Shown one piece after another: positions 25,439 to 34,403 of a stretch of DNA of 64,000 nt. The stretch lies in contig JANYFY010000020.1 in NCBI GenBank assembly GCA_025359565.1, positions 1 to 64,000 on the forward strand. Reading direction: 5' to 3'. The first letter of the stretch is position 1. Each line of letters starts with the position of its first letter. The notes beneath the pieces were generated by a model. It made no database searches. It was not told the DNA's origin and saw only the letters and a list, made by a program, of their open reading frames with translations. The translations under genes and the position numbers were made by a program. This DNA is from Gammaproteobacteria bacterium (GTDB taxonomy: Bacteria; Pseudomonadota; Gammaproteobacteria; Steroidobacterales; Steroidobacteraceae).

Positions 25439-26629
25439 CTACTCTCCAGGAACCGTCAGAACTTGTGGCGTAAACCCTAAATTATTGAGTCGACTTCGCA
25501 CCGCACCCGACGCGTTGTAGGTAATTATTTCCGGAGCACCGTCGGCAATGGTATACAACAACGGCGAATCATCCTGACTGACTGCAACTGATTGTGCAGG
25601 CTTAATTAGTTTTACTTTACGCAAGCGCTTTTGAGCTTGCACGTCATATACCCACACTTCTGTACCCGAATCTTTATGCGTCCACTCATGCCCGCGATGC
25701 ATAAGCACATAAAGTTGCTGGCTGGGTCCGTGAAAATGGCTCAACTGCCAGCCGCCTGGTCTCCATCCCGACTGTCGTTCCGAATCGCTGGTCAACGACC
25801 AGGGTGCCTGTTTTTTTGCAATCGCACCCGAAAGATCTAAGGGAACTACACGGCCGGAATAGGCTATTAGGTATAGCATTTGATGATGCTTATCCCAGGC
25901 CGAGTGTTCGAATACCGGATCGTTTTCAGCGTCAAAGATTTTCTTAACGCGCTCAATACTGGCCTTTAGCTTTTCATCAAAAGTCACTGTAGCCACCGAC
26001 CCATCGGCGCACAAAGTCGTAAATTGATTCGGCGATTGCGGGAATATTAACCCACACCCAGGGATATCAATTTCTCCGACATACTTGCGTAATTTCAAAT
26101 CCACAACGCTCACTGAGGTTCTGGGCGCGAGATTATAGGAAAGGCCGTAGCGCCCGTCTGGCGTTACGCCGAAATTATACTTCTTGGTTACTATCAACAA
26201 ACGTCCATTGGGCAACAAGATATCATCAAGCACGTTCAAGGTACTTGCATCACGAATCACTAAATAGTCTTTTCGTGTGCCGCGCGTGTGCTTCTCGAAA
26301 TAAGTATCCGCACCATAAATTTCAGTGCCGTCGGGAGCTATGGCGAAATTTGACCAATAGCCTTGACTAAACATGCCCTCAAGCGTGCCTTGCTCTCCAT
26401 CCACGACATAGGTTTTACCCGCTTCGGCGGCGGGAAACGCGGTATCTAATACGAATAAACGGCGCGCATGCATCGCGGACAACTTGGCTGTCACATGCGA
26501 CTCCGCTACTTCGAGCTTTGCACCCGCATCGAGATCATCTTTTTCTTGCGCGATCGCGATTGACGGTAGAGTAGAGAGTGCACAGAGGCTAAACGCTACC
26601 CACCCCAACGCTCGCAATCCTGAACTCAT
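25439..26629 (-). CDS. mauB: TTQ amine dehydrogenase heavy chain
   Basis: The 396-residue periplasmic large subunit has a signal peptide (SLCALSTLPSIAIAQ) and a seven-bladed beta-propeller. Recurring blade motifs are visible, e.g. GYWSNFAIAPDGTEIYGADT, NFGVTPDGRYGLSYNL, and WDKHHQMLYLIAYSGRVVPL. GRLLIVTKKYNFGVTPDGR and SVAVSQDDSPLLYTI occupy the conserved positions of MauB/AauB. It forms an alpha2beta2 enzyme with the light chain and shapes the substrate channel. The length is close to that of known heavy chains. Its start overlaps the glyoxalase stop (ATGA). It may belong to the aromatic amine type because mauF and mauG are absent from this cluster. Confidence 0.93.
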   Translation of the reverse strand: MSSGLRALGWVAFSLCALSTLPSIAIAQEKDDLDAGAKLEVAESHVTAKLSAMHARRLFVLDTAFPAAEAGKTYVVDGEQGTLEGMFSQGYWSNFAIAPDGTEIYGADTYFEKHTRGTRKDYLVIRDASTLNVLDDILLPNGRLLIVTKKYNFGVTPDGRYGLSYNLAPRTSVSVVDLKLRKYVGEIDIPGCGLIFPQSPNQFTTLCADGSVATVTFDEKLKASIERVKKIFDAENDPVFEHSAWDKHHQMLYLIAYSGRVVPLDLSGAIAKKQAPWSLTSDSERQSGWRPGGWQLSHFHGPSQQLYVLMHRGHEWTHKDSGTEVWVYDVQAQKRLRKVKLIKPAQSVAVSQDDSPLLYTIADGAPEIITYNASGAVRSRLNNLGFTPQVLTVPGE

Positions 26630-27165
26630 ACGTGGCCCAGCGCCTTTAGTCGGTCCGGTTCGATGATTTCAATCCAGTATCCATCGGGATCTTTTATGAA
26701 TGCCACGTCCTTCATTTTTCCTTGCTCCGGTCGTTTCACAAACGCTACCGCATGACGATCAAACCAAGCTGTAGCCGCATCCAGATCAGGCACCGAGATA
26801 CAAATATGACCAAAGCCCTGCGGCTGCGCATTGCCATCATGATATTTAAATGCAGGATCCTTCTCAGAGCCCCAATTGTGAGTGAGCTCTAAGACGCCGG
26901 CTTGGGAAAACGTCCAGGCGGTCCGTTCGCCGGGGTCATCGGGTGGTAAATTTGCTACCGACAAGCACGCCAGAAAATACAGCGAGAACTTCATTTCCGG
27001 AAAATCAAGCTTGCGCAACAGCCTCAACCCCAACACTCGCGTGTAAAAATCTAATGCAATCGTAGGATCTTTCACCCGTAGCATGGAGTGATTAAACACA
27101 AATCCCGCGGTTTCCCGTGGGGCTTCAGGGCAGACACCCGGATAAATTTCGGTGGTAAACGTCAT
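26626..27165 (-). CDS. gloA: lactoylglutathione lyase (glyoxalase I)
   Basis: The 179-residue VOC protein converts the hemithioacetal of methylglyoxal and glutathione to S-lactoylglutathione. The eukaryotic-like long form is recognisable: NHSMLRVKDPTIALDFYTRV, KLDFPEMKFSLYFLA, VLELTHNWGSEKDP, YHDGNAQPQGFGHICISVPD and DVAFIKDPDGYWIEII. Metal ligands are at His26, Glu in ELTHNW, His in GFGHI and Glu in YWIEI. The gene overlaps mauB by 4 bp and follows the NCS1 permease by 31 bp, so it is embedded in the amine-dehydrogenase operon. It probably detoxifies reactive aldehydes that arise during amine oxidation, though methylglyoxal itself is not the expected product. Confidence 0.92.
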   Translation of the reverse strand: MTFTTEIYPGVCPEAPRETAGFVFNHSMLRVKDPTIALDFYTRVLGLRLLRKLDFPEMKFSLYFLACLSVANLPPDDPGERTAWTFSQAGVLELTHNWGSEKDPAFKYHDGNAQPQGFGHICISVPDLDAATAWFDRHAVAFVKRPEQGKMKDVAFIKDPDGYWIEIIEPDRLKALGHV

Positions 27166-27196
27166 GGGCTTATCATGGCCCGACGATCACCAATGG

Positions 27197-28582
27197 TCAA
27201 TCAAGCATGCGTTCACTGTTTAGAATCGCCGCAGCCTCCGATTGGGGGTCGAAAGATCGGGACAGCAAAAAGTACAAAAGCGCTGCAACGAATAGACCCA
27301 CCAACCAACCGATATCAACGCCGCCGAGCGCGCGGGCTGCCGGCCCCGTATAGAAATCCGGCATCACTATAAATGGCAGCGATAGCAAAAAACCGCCTGC
27401 ATAAGCGATAAGTCCGCGCGGGGCCCAGGCTCCGTATATTCCGTGAGGCGTAAATAGGTCTGTGATCGCGTAGCGTCCGTGCCTTACAAAAAAATAATCT
27501 ACGAGGTTAATGGAGCTCCAAGGCACTAGTAAATATAACATCATGGTTAACACGGCAAACACTAAGGCAATAGAGTTTTCAGTAACGGAAAAAGTGATAG
27601 CGATGCCAACCGCAGTAAGCATTGCGATCGCGACGACTCGCAAACGCAACGACGGTGGTGCCTCGGACAAGGAATTAAGACCGGTGACCACCGTAAGCAT
27701 GCCGCAATAAGCGTTCAAGCCCATAGTCGCCACTAACACGGTAACAGCGGATAGAGCTAAAACAACACCAAATCCTGGGTAAATCGCATTGCCCGCCGTG
27801 AAGAGCGCCAATAACCCGTCGGTGGCTCCTAGTCGCGTCGCCAGCCAGGCGCCCAGGATAATCAGCCAAATCGCCGATGAAGCCGCGCCTAAAAATACTG
27901 AGGCAATAATGGCGCTAGGCCGAGTACTGCGCGGCAAATAGCGCGAGTAATCGGACACCGAGGGCGCGTAAGTCAGGTTGTAACTGGCGCTTGCCGCAAA
28001 CTGGGCTATAAACGCTACCCAGGTGAATCCCCCGACAGTCAAATGTAGGGCCGGTACGCGGTGCGTCACTATCGCTAAACTCAGAATCACATACAACGGC
28101 AAGCATGCAACGAAGCACCATCGAAAAACGCGGTGTAGCCAATCGTGGCCGTAAACGGCTAACAGTCCTCCGCTACCCAGCGCTACGATTGAAACCCACT
28201 TTTCATTCCAACTGAGAATGCTTTTCAAACCATGTGCGATTAGCACGCTATCAGCTACATTAAAGCCGATGAAAGTAAACAGCGTTCCAATCAACACTAG
28301 AATCACACCGCGAAAGCCGAATTGAGCACGCGACTGAATCATCTGAGGCAAACCCAACTGAGGACCCTGAGATGCATGGAAAGCCGCGAAGATCGTGCCA
28401 AACAAAATACCCAAGATACCGGCCAACGCGGTGTAACCGAAGCTTAAACCCATGCTCGGACCTACAAATCCAATGGCAACAGTAAAGAAGTGAAAGTTTC
28501 CGACAAACCAAAACGGCACCTGATCAATTACGCGGCCGTGACGCTCGTGCGCTGCCACGTAGTCAATAGATTTAGTTTCCAT
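27197..28582 (-). CDS. NCS1 family cytosine/purine-type permease
   Basis: The 461-residue transporter has 12 hydrophobic segments and NCS1 features: DQVPFWFVGNFHFFTVAIGF at helix 1, QMIQSRAQFGFRGVILVLIG (the conserved 'R.qFG..G' motif), ASYNLTYAPSVSDYSRYLPR at helix 6, and a late NLVDYFFVRHGRYAITDLF. It imports nucleobases, hydantoins, vitamins or related nitrogen compounds with a cation. Location between a nitrilase-family enzyme and the amine-dehydrogenase genes suggests a nitrogen-containing substrate for this operon. The real ligand is unknown. Start at ATG 28582, 10 bp after the nitrilase stop. Confidence 0.9.
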   Translation of the reverse strand: METKSIDYVAAHERHGRVIDQVPFWFVGNFHFFTVAIGFVGPSMGLSFGYTALAGILGILFGTIFAAFHASQGPQLGLPQMIQSRAQFGFRGVILVLIGTLFTFIGFNVADSVLIAHGLKSILSWNEKWVSIVALGSGGLLAVYGHDWLHRVFRWCFVACLPLYVILSLAIVTHRVPALHLTVGGFTWVAFIAQFAASASYNLTYAPSVSDYSRYLPRSTRPSAIIASVFLGAASSAIWLIILGAWLATRLGATDGLLALFTAGNAIYPGFGVVLALSAVTVLVATMGLNAYCGMLTVVTGLNSLSEAPPSLRLRVVAIAMLTAVGIAITFSVTENSIALVFAVLTMMLYLLVPWSSINLVDYFFVRHGRYAITDLFTPHGIYGAWAPRGLIAYAGGFLLSLPFIVMPDFYTGPAARALGGVDIGWLVGLFVAALLYFLLSRSFDPQSEAAAILNSERMLD

Positions 28583-28592
28583 TCGAAATAAG

Positions 28593-29390
28593 CTACTGAC
28601 TCGACATAGGCGTGTATAGCTCGCATCGCCGATCTGTCAGGAAGGGATTGGCATCCGCCGCCGCTAAACGCGCAGGCTTACTAATCTGTGCGACCAATAG
28701 CGCATCGCTGATCCCGGCTTTCGCAAGCGGCTGGCCATCCATGCCTGCAAGCACGGAGCGCCCTAAAAAACGCATGCCATTTTCGATACCTGTATGATTA
28801 CAATAGGCAATATACAGTTGATTCTCATAGGCCCGCGCGGGAACCAGAATATCCGGCACGGTGGCGAATTCCGTCGATAGCGCCGTCGGCACCAAAATCA
28901 GATCAGCTCCCCGTAGTGCAAGACTGCGTACATTCTCGGGAAACTCAACGTCATAACAGATCAATAGACCTATCTTAAAACCGTCCAAATCGAACGGCAT
29001 TTCGAGCTGCGCTCCAGCCTGATAGGCGGCACGCTCGTCGGGACCCCATAAATGTGTTTTACGATAGTTCGCGAGGCTCAACCCGTCCGGACCCAGAACT
29101 TGCACAGAATTAAAAACCTGGCCACTGGCATCACGCTCAGCGTAACCGTAGGCAATAGCCAGCTGGTGCTGCCGCGCCATTGCACCGATTCGGAGCGCCG
29201 AAGGACCCTCACGCGTCTCGGCCAGAACCCCAGCGGCAGCGCCTATGTTATAGCCACATAGCCAGCATTCTGGACACAGTAATAGGGATGCACCCGCAGC
29301 CGCAGTCGCCTTAGCCGTACTCTGCAAGGCCAGCAAATTGGCTTCCTTGTCGGCAGGAAAACCTTCACACTGCCATAGCGCTATTTTCAT
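28593..29390 (-). CDS. carbon-nitrogen hydrolase (nitrilase/amidase superfamily)
   Basis: The 265-residue protein cleaves a non-peptide C-N bond (amide, carbamoyl or nitrile). The catalytic triad is visible: Glu41 (CPECWLCGYN), Lys111 (YRKTHLWGPDE) and Cys145 (LLICYDVEFPE). VPTALSTEFATVPDILVPAR and AYENQLYIAYCNHTG are the usual strands. It begins the presumed operon with an ATG at 29390 and precedes the NCS1 permease by 10 bp. Substrate could be an N-carbamoyl or aliphatic amide imported by the permease; R-amidase-like enzymes and ureidopropionase relatives are alternatives. Upstream 286 bp to the subtilase gene, on the opposite strand, should hold both promoters. Confidence 0.9.
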   Translation of the reverse strand: MKIALWQCEGFPADKEANLLALQSTAKATAAAGASLLLCPECWLCGYNIGAAAGVLAETREGPSALRIGAMARQHQLAIAYGYAERDASGQVFNSVQVLGPDGLSLANYRKTHLWGPDERAAYQAGAQLEMPFDLDGFKIGLLICYDVEFPENVRSLALRGADLILVPTALSTEFATVPDILVPARAYENQLYIAYCNHTGIENGMRFLGRSVLAGMDGQPLAKAGISDALLVAQISKPARLAAADANPFLTDRRCELYTPMSSQ

Positions 29391-29676
29391 GATACTTAAA
29401 AGTCCTCGCTTGCTACCGCGATCAGTCTAGCGCTAACTTGCTTGCAAAGACCACCGCCGCGACAGCGTTCCACCGCTCCGTGTACTGCGCCATGAACATC
29501 GGGTGGCGGTCAAGCCGTGGTCCCTGCCGTTTAACAGCCGCATTATGTGATCCACAGCCCATTTTTACGCCAATCCGCTGCAGAGCGACCCCCCTCAGCC
29601 ACTTTGCGCGCTTGGTTTAATGCACTCACCCCAGAATAACTACTGGGCCGTTTACAACCGAAAAGGGTGATTGCCA

Positions 29677-31428
29677 ATGGACACGACTAAGACCGGATTG
29701 CGAGCATGCACGCTACTAGGCGCATTGGCGACTATTTTTGCCACTGCCGCCACCACCGCTGCCGCCGCTACCGCCGCTACCGTCAACTCCACCGCTGCCG
29801 CTGCAACGACTGCAGCCCCGCTAACAAATTACATCGTCGAATCGCACGCCGACCTGAATGTGGCGAATGCGGTGCGCGCTGTCGGCGGCCGTGTCACCCA
29901 CAATCTCCCCATTGTAAACGGAGTATCGGCACAACTTTCAGCAAAGCAAGCCGCACGCTTACGCACCCATGGGAACCTCCAGCTGTTTACCGATGCCCCA
30001 TTAGCCACTCAATCAATCGCGACCACGGCCGCACCAGCGACCGCCGCGGTGAGCACGGTGCTCGATTTCTACCAACGAAAAATGCTAGGGGTGAGTCAAC
30101 TAGCGTCACAAGGAATTAACGGCAATGGTGTATTGGTCGCCGTCGTCGACAGCGGCCTTTTGCAGAACAGCAACGGTGTGGCGCACGATCTAAATGGCAA
30201 TTACCGAATCGCCGCTCAGTACGATGCAATTAACAACATCTTGAACGATCCCGCTCATCCTTGTCTAAACACGCCGTGCGCTAACGATAGTTATGGTCAC
30301 GGCACACACATAGCGGCTTTAATCTCAAGCTCAACTTATCGGAATACCGCCGGTGAACCAGAAGGTATCGCTCCAGGGGTACGAGTAATTAACGTCAAAG
30401 CTTTCGATGGCACGGGAACCGGAACGTACGCGACTGTGCTTAACGGTTTGAATTGGATATACAACAATCGCAGTACCTACGGCAACATCCGCATCGTTAA
30501 TATGTCCTTTGGTGCTGCACCGCAGTCTTTTTATTGGAACGACCCGATAGACCAAGCCGTGATGAAGCTTTGGCAGGTAGGCATCGTGGTTGTCACATCA
30601 GCAGGTAACTTTGGCCCGAAACCCCAAACCATCGCGGTACCCGGTAACACACCCTATGTGATCACCGTAGGAGCGATGACCGATAATTTCACCCCCAATG
30701 ATCCCACTGACGATGGCGTGACGTCATTCTCATCTGCGGGACCAACCTACGAGGGTTTTGTCAAACCCGATGTCGTCGCACCTGGCGGTCACCTCTCCGC
30801 CCTCATGAAAAAAGGTGATCAATTACTGGCGACCGCCTACCCACAGTTCGCCTCAACGGTATCTAATCAGTTCATTATGTCTGGCACTTCGCAGTCCGCC
30901 GCAATCACCTCGGGCGTCGTAGCGTTGATGTTGCAAGCCAACCCATTCTTAACTCCTGACCAAGTGAAGTGCCGACTGCTCGCGACCGCCGACGCGGCCA
31001 TGGGCAAGAATGGCAAGGCCTCCTATACTATTTTTCAGCAAGGAGCCGGTCGCATCAATGCGTACGCTGCGGTGTATAGCCAGCAGTCGAATTGCGCCAA
31101 CCAGGGGCTGAATATCGCTGCCGACCTTGCGGGTAGCCAGCATTTCGGCGGACCCGTGCGACAGAATCGCACCACGGGTGCTTTCTACACCGTGGATGGC
31201 AGTGGTAACACCCAAAACACCGATGGCTATCTTTGGAATCAGTCTTACACCAAAACCCAAGGGTATTTATGGAATAACGGATATTTATGGAACAACGGTT
31301 ACCTATGGAACAATGGGTATCTTTGGAACAACGGATACTTGTGGAATAACGGATATCTCTGGAATCAGAATACTGTAGCTCCTGCCTCATCGAAGGCTGG
31401 AATGGAGTCATGGAACGCCCAGGAATGA
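29677..31428 (+). CDS. secreted subtilisin-like serine peptidase with GYLWNN repeats
   Basis: The 583-residue protein is an exported S8 peptidase. An Ala/Thr-rich leader ends near residue 45 and an inhibitor-like prodomain (LTNYIVESHADLNVANAVRA, GGRVTHNLPIVNGVSAQLSA) precedes the catalytic domain. The triad is Asp158 (VVDSGL), His208 (YGHGTHIAAL) and Ser405 (MSGTSQSAA). The C-terminal region is a run of eight hexapeptides, mostly GYLWNN, at 31225-31368, after which it ends in SSKAGMESWNAQE. The ATG at 29677 is favoured (AAGGGTGA spacing); TTG 29671 is an alternative. Function of the aromatic/Asn repeats is unknown, perhaps wall or substrate attachment. Single gene, divergent from the nitrilase operon. 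Confidence 0.9.
   Translation: MDTTKTGLRACTLLGALATIFATAATTAAAATAATVNSTAAAATTAAPLTNYIVESHADLNVANAVRAVGGRVTHNLPIVNGVSAQLSAKQAARLRTHGNLQLFTDAPLATQSIATTAAPATAAVSTVLDFYQRKMLGVSQLASQGINGNGVLVAVVDSGLLQNSNGVAHDLNGNYRIAAQYDAINNILNDPAHPCLNTPCANDSYGHGTHIAALISSSTYRNTAGEPEGIAPGVRVINVKAFDGTGTGTYATVLNGLNWIYNNRSTYGNIRIVNMSFGAAPQSFYWNDPIDQAVMKLWQVGIVVVTSAGNFGPKPQTIAVPGNTPYVITVGAMTDNFTPNDPTDDGVTSFSSAGPTYEGFVKPDVVAPGGHLSALMKKGDQLLATAYPQFASTVSNQFIMSGTSQSAAITSGVVALMLQANPFLTPDQVKCRLLATADAAMGKNGKASYTIFQQGAGRINAYAAVYSQQSNCANQGLNIAADLAGSQHFGGPVRQNRTTGAFYTVDGSGNTQNTDGYLWNQSYTKTQGYLWNNGYLWNNGYLWNNGYLWNNGYLWNNGYLWNQNTVAPASSKAGMESWNAQE
31225..31368 (+). repeat. 18-bp tandem repeat encoding GYLWNN
   Basis: Eight 18-bp units in frame: GYLWNQ, a diverged SYTKTQ, five GYLWNN and a final GYLWNQ. 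Synonymous changes between units (TATTTA, TACCTA, TATCTT, TACTTG) show protein-level selection after expansion. Confidence 0.97.
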
Positions 31429-31453
31429 GCGGAACGCCCAGGAATGAGCGTTC
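31412..31453 (+). repeat. 19-bp perfect tandem duplication with hairpin at subtilase 3' end
   Basis: GGAACGCCCAGGAATGAGC occurs twice in tandem (31412-31430, 31431-31449) across the stop codon. The second copy can pair GGAACGC with GCGTTCC (31447-31453) around a 10-nt loop. There is no T-run, so a terminator role is uncertain. Confidence 0.75.
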
Positions 31454-31467
31454 CAGTCTTCGGATCG

Positions 31468-31722
31468 CTATGGACAATACACCGCTGGAACCTTAAGCGA
31501 GCCTGGAATGGGAAATGTGTACCAGCCGCCATAAGCGCTTGACGGGATTTCGTCAGTAAACCATTGCAGTAACGCTAACTGCTGCAAGTGATAAGTGACC
31601 CCGGCGCGCGTCACCGCAAAAGTCGGAAAATCGGCATACGTAGGTCCATTGCCCTGAGGATCGCTCGACGGTGGACGAGAAGTGTGGAAACGAATGCGCA
31701 CGATCCTCATTCGGTTGAACAT
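31468..31722 (-). CDS. small ORF or gene remnant, unknown
   Basis: The 84-residue frame reads GPTYADFPTFAVTRAGVTYH followed by LQQLALLQWFTDEIPSSAYG and ends in FPIPGSLKVPAVYCP. The composition looks like the C-terminal end of a secreted or periplasmic protein; the N-terminal part (MFNRMRIVRIRF) looks random. It could be a small real gene downstream of the M20 peptidase or a truncated fragment of a larger gene. No family recognised and no clear RBS. Confidence 0.35.
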   Translation of the reverse strand: MFNRMRIVRIRFHTSRPPSSDPQGNGPTYADFPTFAVTRAGVTYHLQQLALLQWFTDEIPSSAYGGWYTFPIPGSLKVPAVYCP

Positions 31723-31731
31723 TCAATACCC

Positions 31732-33150
31732 CTAATGCTGCTGCGCATAGATTTTGACCAACTGATAAAGAAACTCGCGCCCTTTCAACAGTGAGTCCAC
31801 CGACACATACTCATTCAGACCATGAATATTGCCAAGATCTGCGCCCAGAAATATAGGCTCAAACCCATAGGTCGGTATTCCCACCGCATTGAGGAATTGG
31901 CCATCGGTGGCCCCAGGCTGCAAAATCGGCAGCACCGGCACTTCATGGTAGAACTGCGCGGTAAGTTTTTCAATTGGCTCCATTATTGCGCGGGTCAGCG
32001 GGGGTGGCGGCGAACTCGGTCCGCGCGTCTCCAACGTTGTCACCCGAACCTCCCGATCAGCGACCAACTCTTCTAGTTTAGCGCGCACTGCCTCCTGTGC
32101 TACTCCTGGGAAAATTCGGCAATTAATATTCGCGCGAGCACGTTGCGGCAACGCATTGGTGGCATGCCCCGCACTTAGCATCGTTGCGACGCAAGTCGTA
32201 CGCAAAGTCGCGTTCCAAGTCGAATTCTGATTAGAGACCTTGGCTATTGCCGCAAAATCGGCCGGGTCACTCACTAACTTATTCATTGCGGCGGCGATGT
32301 CTCGATGACTCTTGCGGGCTTCAATTTTCGCCATCCCCAAAAAATACGCGCGGTTACCATCGGTAAACTGGGCCGGAAACTCATACGGTTCAATTCGTTT
32401 CAACGCTCCCGCCAAATGATAGATCGCATTGTCTTTTTGAGGTCGAGAGCTATGCCCACCGGGATTAGTCACTTCCAGTTGAAAATTCTGCGACATTTTC
32501 TCACCCGCCTGAATTTCCATTGCAACCCGTTGACCCTCGGCATCAAGCTCACCCCCAGCCCCTTCATTCAAAGCGAATTCTGCGTCGATGAGTTCACGCT
32601 TATTCGTCGACAGCCATTGCGCACCATCTAAAGCCCCCGATGTCTCCTCACCACAGGTCAACGCCAGTTTGATCGTGCGCCGAGGCTGAAATTTCTCTTG
32701 ACGCAGACGTACCAGAGTGTCGACCCAGATCGCTGCCTGAGCCTTATCGTCGAGCGCGCCTCGCGCATAAAAATTGCCGTTTTCTTCAATAAGGGTAAAA
32801 GGATCTCGGACCCAATCCTCCCGCTTGGCCTCCACTACATCTAAATGCGCAAGCAGCAACATCGGCTTGCGCGTGGCATTCTTCGCGGGAAAAATCGCGA
32901 CCAATCCACCCTCTAAAGGATGATCGGGTGCCGCAAATAAATTTAAATTTTCGGTCTCGAAACCGGCCGCTTTCAGTCGCGTCGCCATCCGTTCAGCAGC
33001 CAAGGTACAACTCCCCACCGACAGAGTGGTGTTAGTCTCCACCAATTCTTTATACAGCTCTCGAAACTGTTTTTCTCCAGGTCCCGCATCCGCGCCGACT
33101 TGACCTGTCCATAGCAATCCAATCATTACCACACGGTGATATCGATTCAC
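31732..33150 (-). CDS. M20 family metallopeptidase, exported
   Basis: This 472-residue protein is a dizinc carboxypeptidase or aminoacylase of the M20/M25/M40 family with a signal-like N-terminus (VVMIGLLWTGQVGADA). Metal and catalytic motifs are LLLAHLDVVEAKREDW (His-Asp), ARGALDDKAQAA (bridging Asp), LALTCGEETSGALDG (catalytic Glu pair) and NEGAGG. The dimerisation domain includes NPGGHSSRPQKDNA, and the C-terminal ligand is His in LGNIHGLNEY. It probably hydrolyses small peptides or N-acyl amino acids. It overlaps the upstream MFS gene by 4 bp (ATGA), so the transporter and peptidase are coupled with the DUF938 gene. Confidence 0.93.
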   Translation of the reverse strand: MNRYHRVVMIGLLWTGQVGADAGPGEKQFRELYKELVETNTTLSVGSCTLAAERMATRLKAAGFETENLNLFAAPDHPLEGGLVAIFPAKNATRKPMLLLAHLDVVEAKREDWVRDPFTLIEENGNFYARGALDDKAQAAIWVDTLVRLRQEKFQPRRTIKLALTCGEETSGALDGAQWLSTNKRELIDAEFALNEGAGGELDAEGQRVAMEIQAGEKMSQNFQLEVTNPGGHSSRPQKDNAIYHLAGALKRIEPYEFPAQFTDGNRAYFLGMAKIEARKSHRDIAAAMNKLVSDPADFAAIAKVSNQNSTWNATLRTTCVATMLSAGHATNALPQRARANINCRIFPGVAQEAVRAKLEELVADREVRVTTLETRGPSSPPPPLTRAIMEPIEKLTAQFYHEVPVLPILQPGATDGQFLNAVGIPTYGFEPIFLGADLGNIHGLNEYVSVDSLLKGREFLYQLVKIYAQQH

Positions 33151-34403
33151 GCCACACCCCCTAGAAGATTACTGCGCCTGACCCGCCGCACGTTGAAAGC
33201 ACTGAAAATCAAAACGCCCTGCACCAAGGCCAGACCCAGAAAGATCGCACGGTATTGGTGATGATCCATGAGTGCGCCAAAAAATAACGGCGCGATTGCC
33301 TGACCAATATCTAAACCCGAGTACACCACGCCGTAAACACGACCGCTAGAATTCTCCGGTGTAGATTTTTTCACCAGTAAATCACGCGACGGGCTAGCCA
33401 CACCCGAAGCACACCCCATCACCCCAAACAGAACGGGCACCATAATCGGAACCACATGACCCACGCCTAAAATTAACGCCAACATCATGGCCACACTGAA
33501 CGCTGCGCCGACCACCCTTTCACATCGTGCCGGGTCCGACGCCAAAAAACCACCCAGCACCATACCACCCGCACTGGACACCATATACGCCGTTAAACAA
33601 ATTGCCGATAAGGCGTAAGGCACGCCATGCAATTGACCCGCCGCGTTGGGTGCAAACGCCTGAATCACGCTCAGCACCACGGCGTACAACAAGAAAAACC
33701 AAAAACACATCCAAACGGCCGGAATTTTCAAGAAATCCAGACTGCCACTCAAACCACCGGCTGATCCATTGCGCAACTCTCGGGGCGCGGACCGTGGCAA
33801 TGCGAAATGCTCACGTGATGGTATCAGTACTAATAGCACGGCCAGACCCAAACCACCCGCCACCATCAGTGCCACCCGCCAACCATACGTTAACGTCAAC
33901 GGCACCAACAACACCGGTGCCAGAGCCCACCCCAATGTACCTGTGATGCCATGCGTGCTGTATGCATGACCCAAGCGCGCGGTGCTGATTTTTTTGTTCA
34001 GCAATGTGTAGTCCACCGGGTGAAACACTCCATTCCCCACCCCCGCCATCGCCGCAAAGCCCGCAAGCATCCAATAGCTTGTGCTAATGGAATAGCCAAA
34101 GGTTGCCACACACAGCAGACCCAATCCCATAAACAGAATAGGACGCGGTCCAACCCTATCCACCCAAAAACCTGAAATTGCTTGCACAGAGCAAGAAACC
34201 GTAAAAAATATAGTCATTAAAAATCCCAGTTGAGCATAGCCCACATGGAATGTCTCCTTCAACCACGGAAACAGCGGCGGAAGCAATAGTTGACAGAAAT
34301 GACTCACAAAATGCGCGACGCCCACGAGTCCCATCAGTCGTGCGTCATCCTGCCAAGGCTTCCCCTCGCGTACCACCCCATTATTCAGCGACGAAGGGTT
34401 CAT
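33147..34403 (-). CDS. MFS transporter
   Basis: The 418-residue protein has 12 predicted membrane helices with the MFS motif GFWVDRVGPRPILFMGLGLL after helix 2 (motif A variant), GVGNGVFHPVDYTLLNKKIS and GTLGWALAPVLLVPLTL. It resembles the Fsr/NarK-like or sugar-phosphate-type MFS families in the FHPVDYTLL segment, but substrate is unclear. It overlaps the M20 peptidase and DUF938 genes by 4 bp on each side, a three-gene translationally coupled unit (34400-35032 DUF938, this gene, M20). It may export or import the peptide-related substrate of the peptidase. Confidence 0.9.
   Translation of the reverse strand: MNPSSLNNGVVREGKPWQDDARLMGLVGVAHFVSHFCQLLLPPLFPWLKETFHVGYAQLGFLMTIFFTVSCSVQAISGFWVDRVGPRPILFMGLGLLCVATFGYSISTSYWMLAGFAAMAGVGNGVFHPVDYTLLNKKISTARLGHAYSTHGITGTLGWALAPVLLVPLTLTYGWRVALMVAGGLGLAVLLVLIPSREHFALPRSAPRELRNGSAGGLSGSLDFLKIPAVWMCFWFFLLYAVVLSVIQAFAPNAAGQLHGVPYALSAICLTAYMVSSAGGMVLGGFLASDPARCERVVGAAFSVAMMLALILGVGHVVPIMVPVLFGVMGCASGVASPSRDLLVKKSTPENSSGRVYGVVYSGLDIGQAIAPLFFGALMDHHQYRAIFLGLALVQGVLIFSAFNVRRVRRSNLLGGVA

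Noticed and set aside
31258-31378. CRISPR-like regular repeat
   Set aside because: The units are adjacent 18-bp coding repeats without spacers.
31127-31477. ORFs across the GYLWNN repeat in other frames
   Set aside because: They mirror the 18-bp repeat (for example ITDIYGTTVTYGT) and are by-products.
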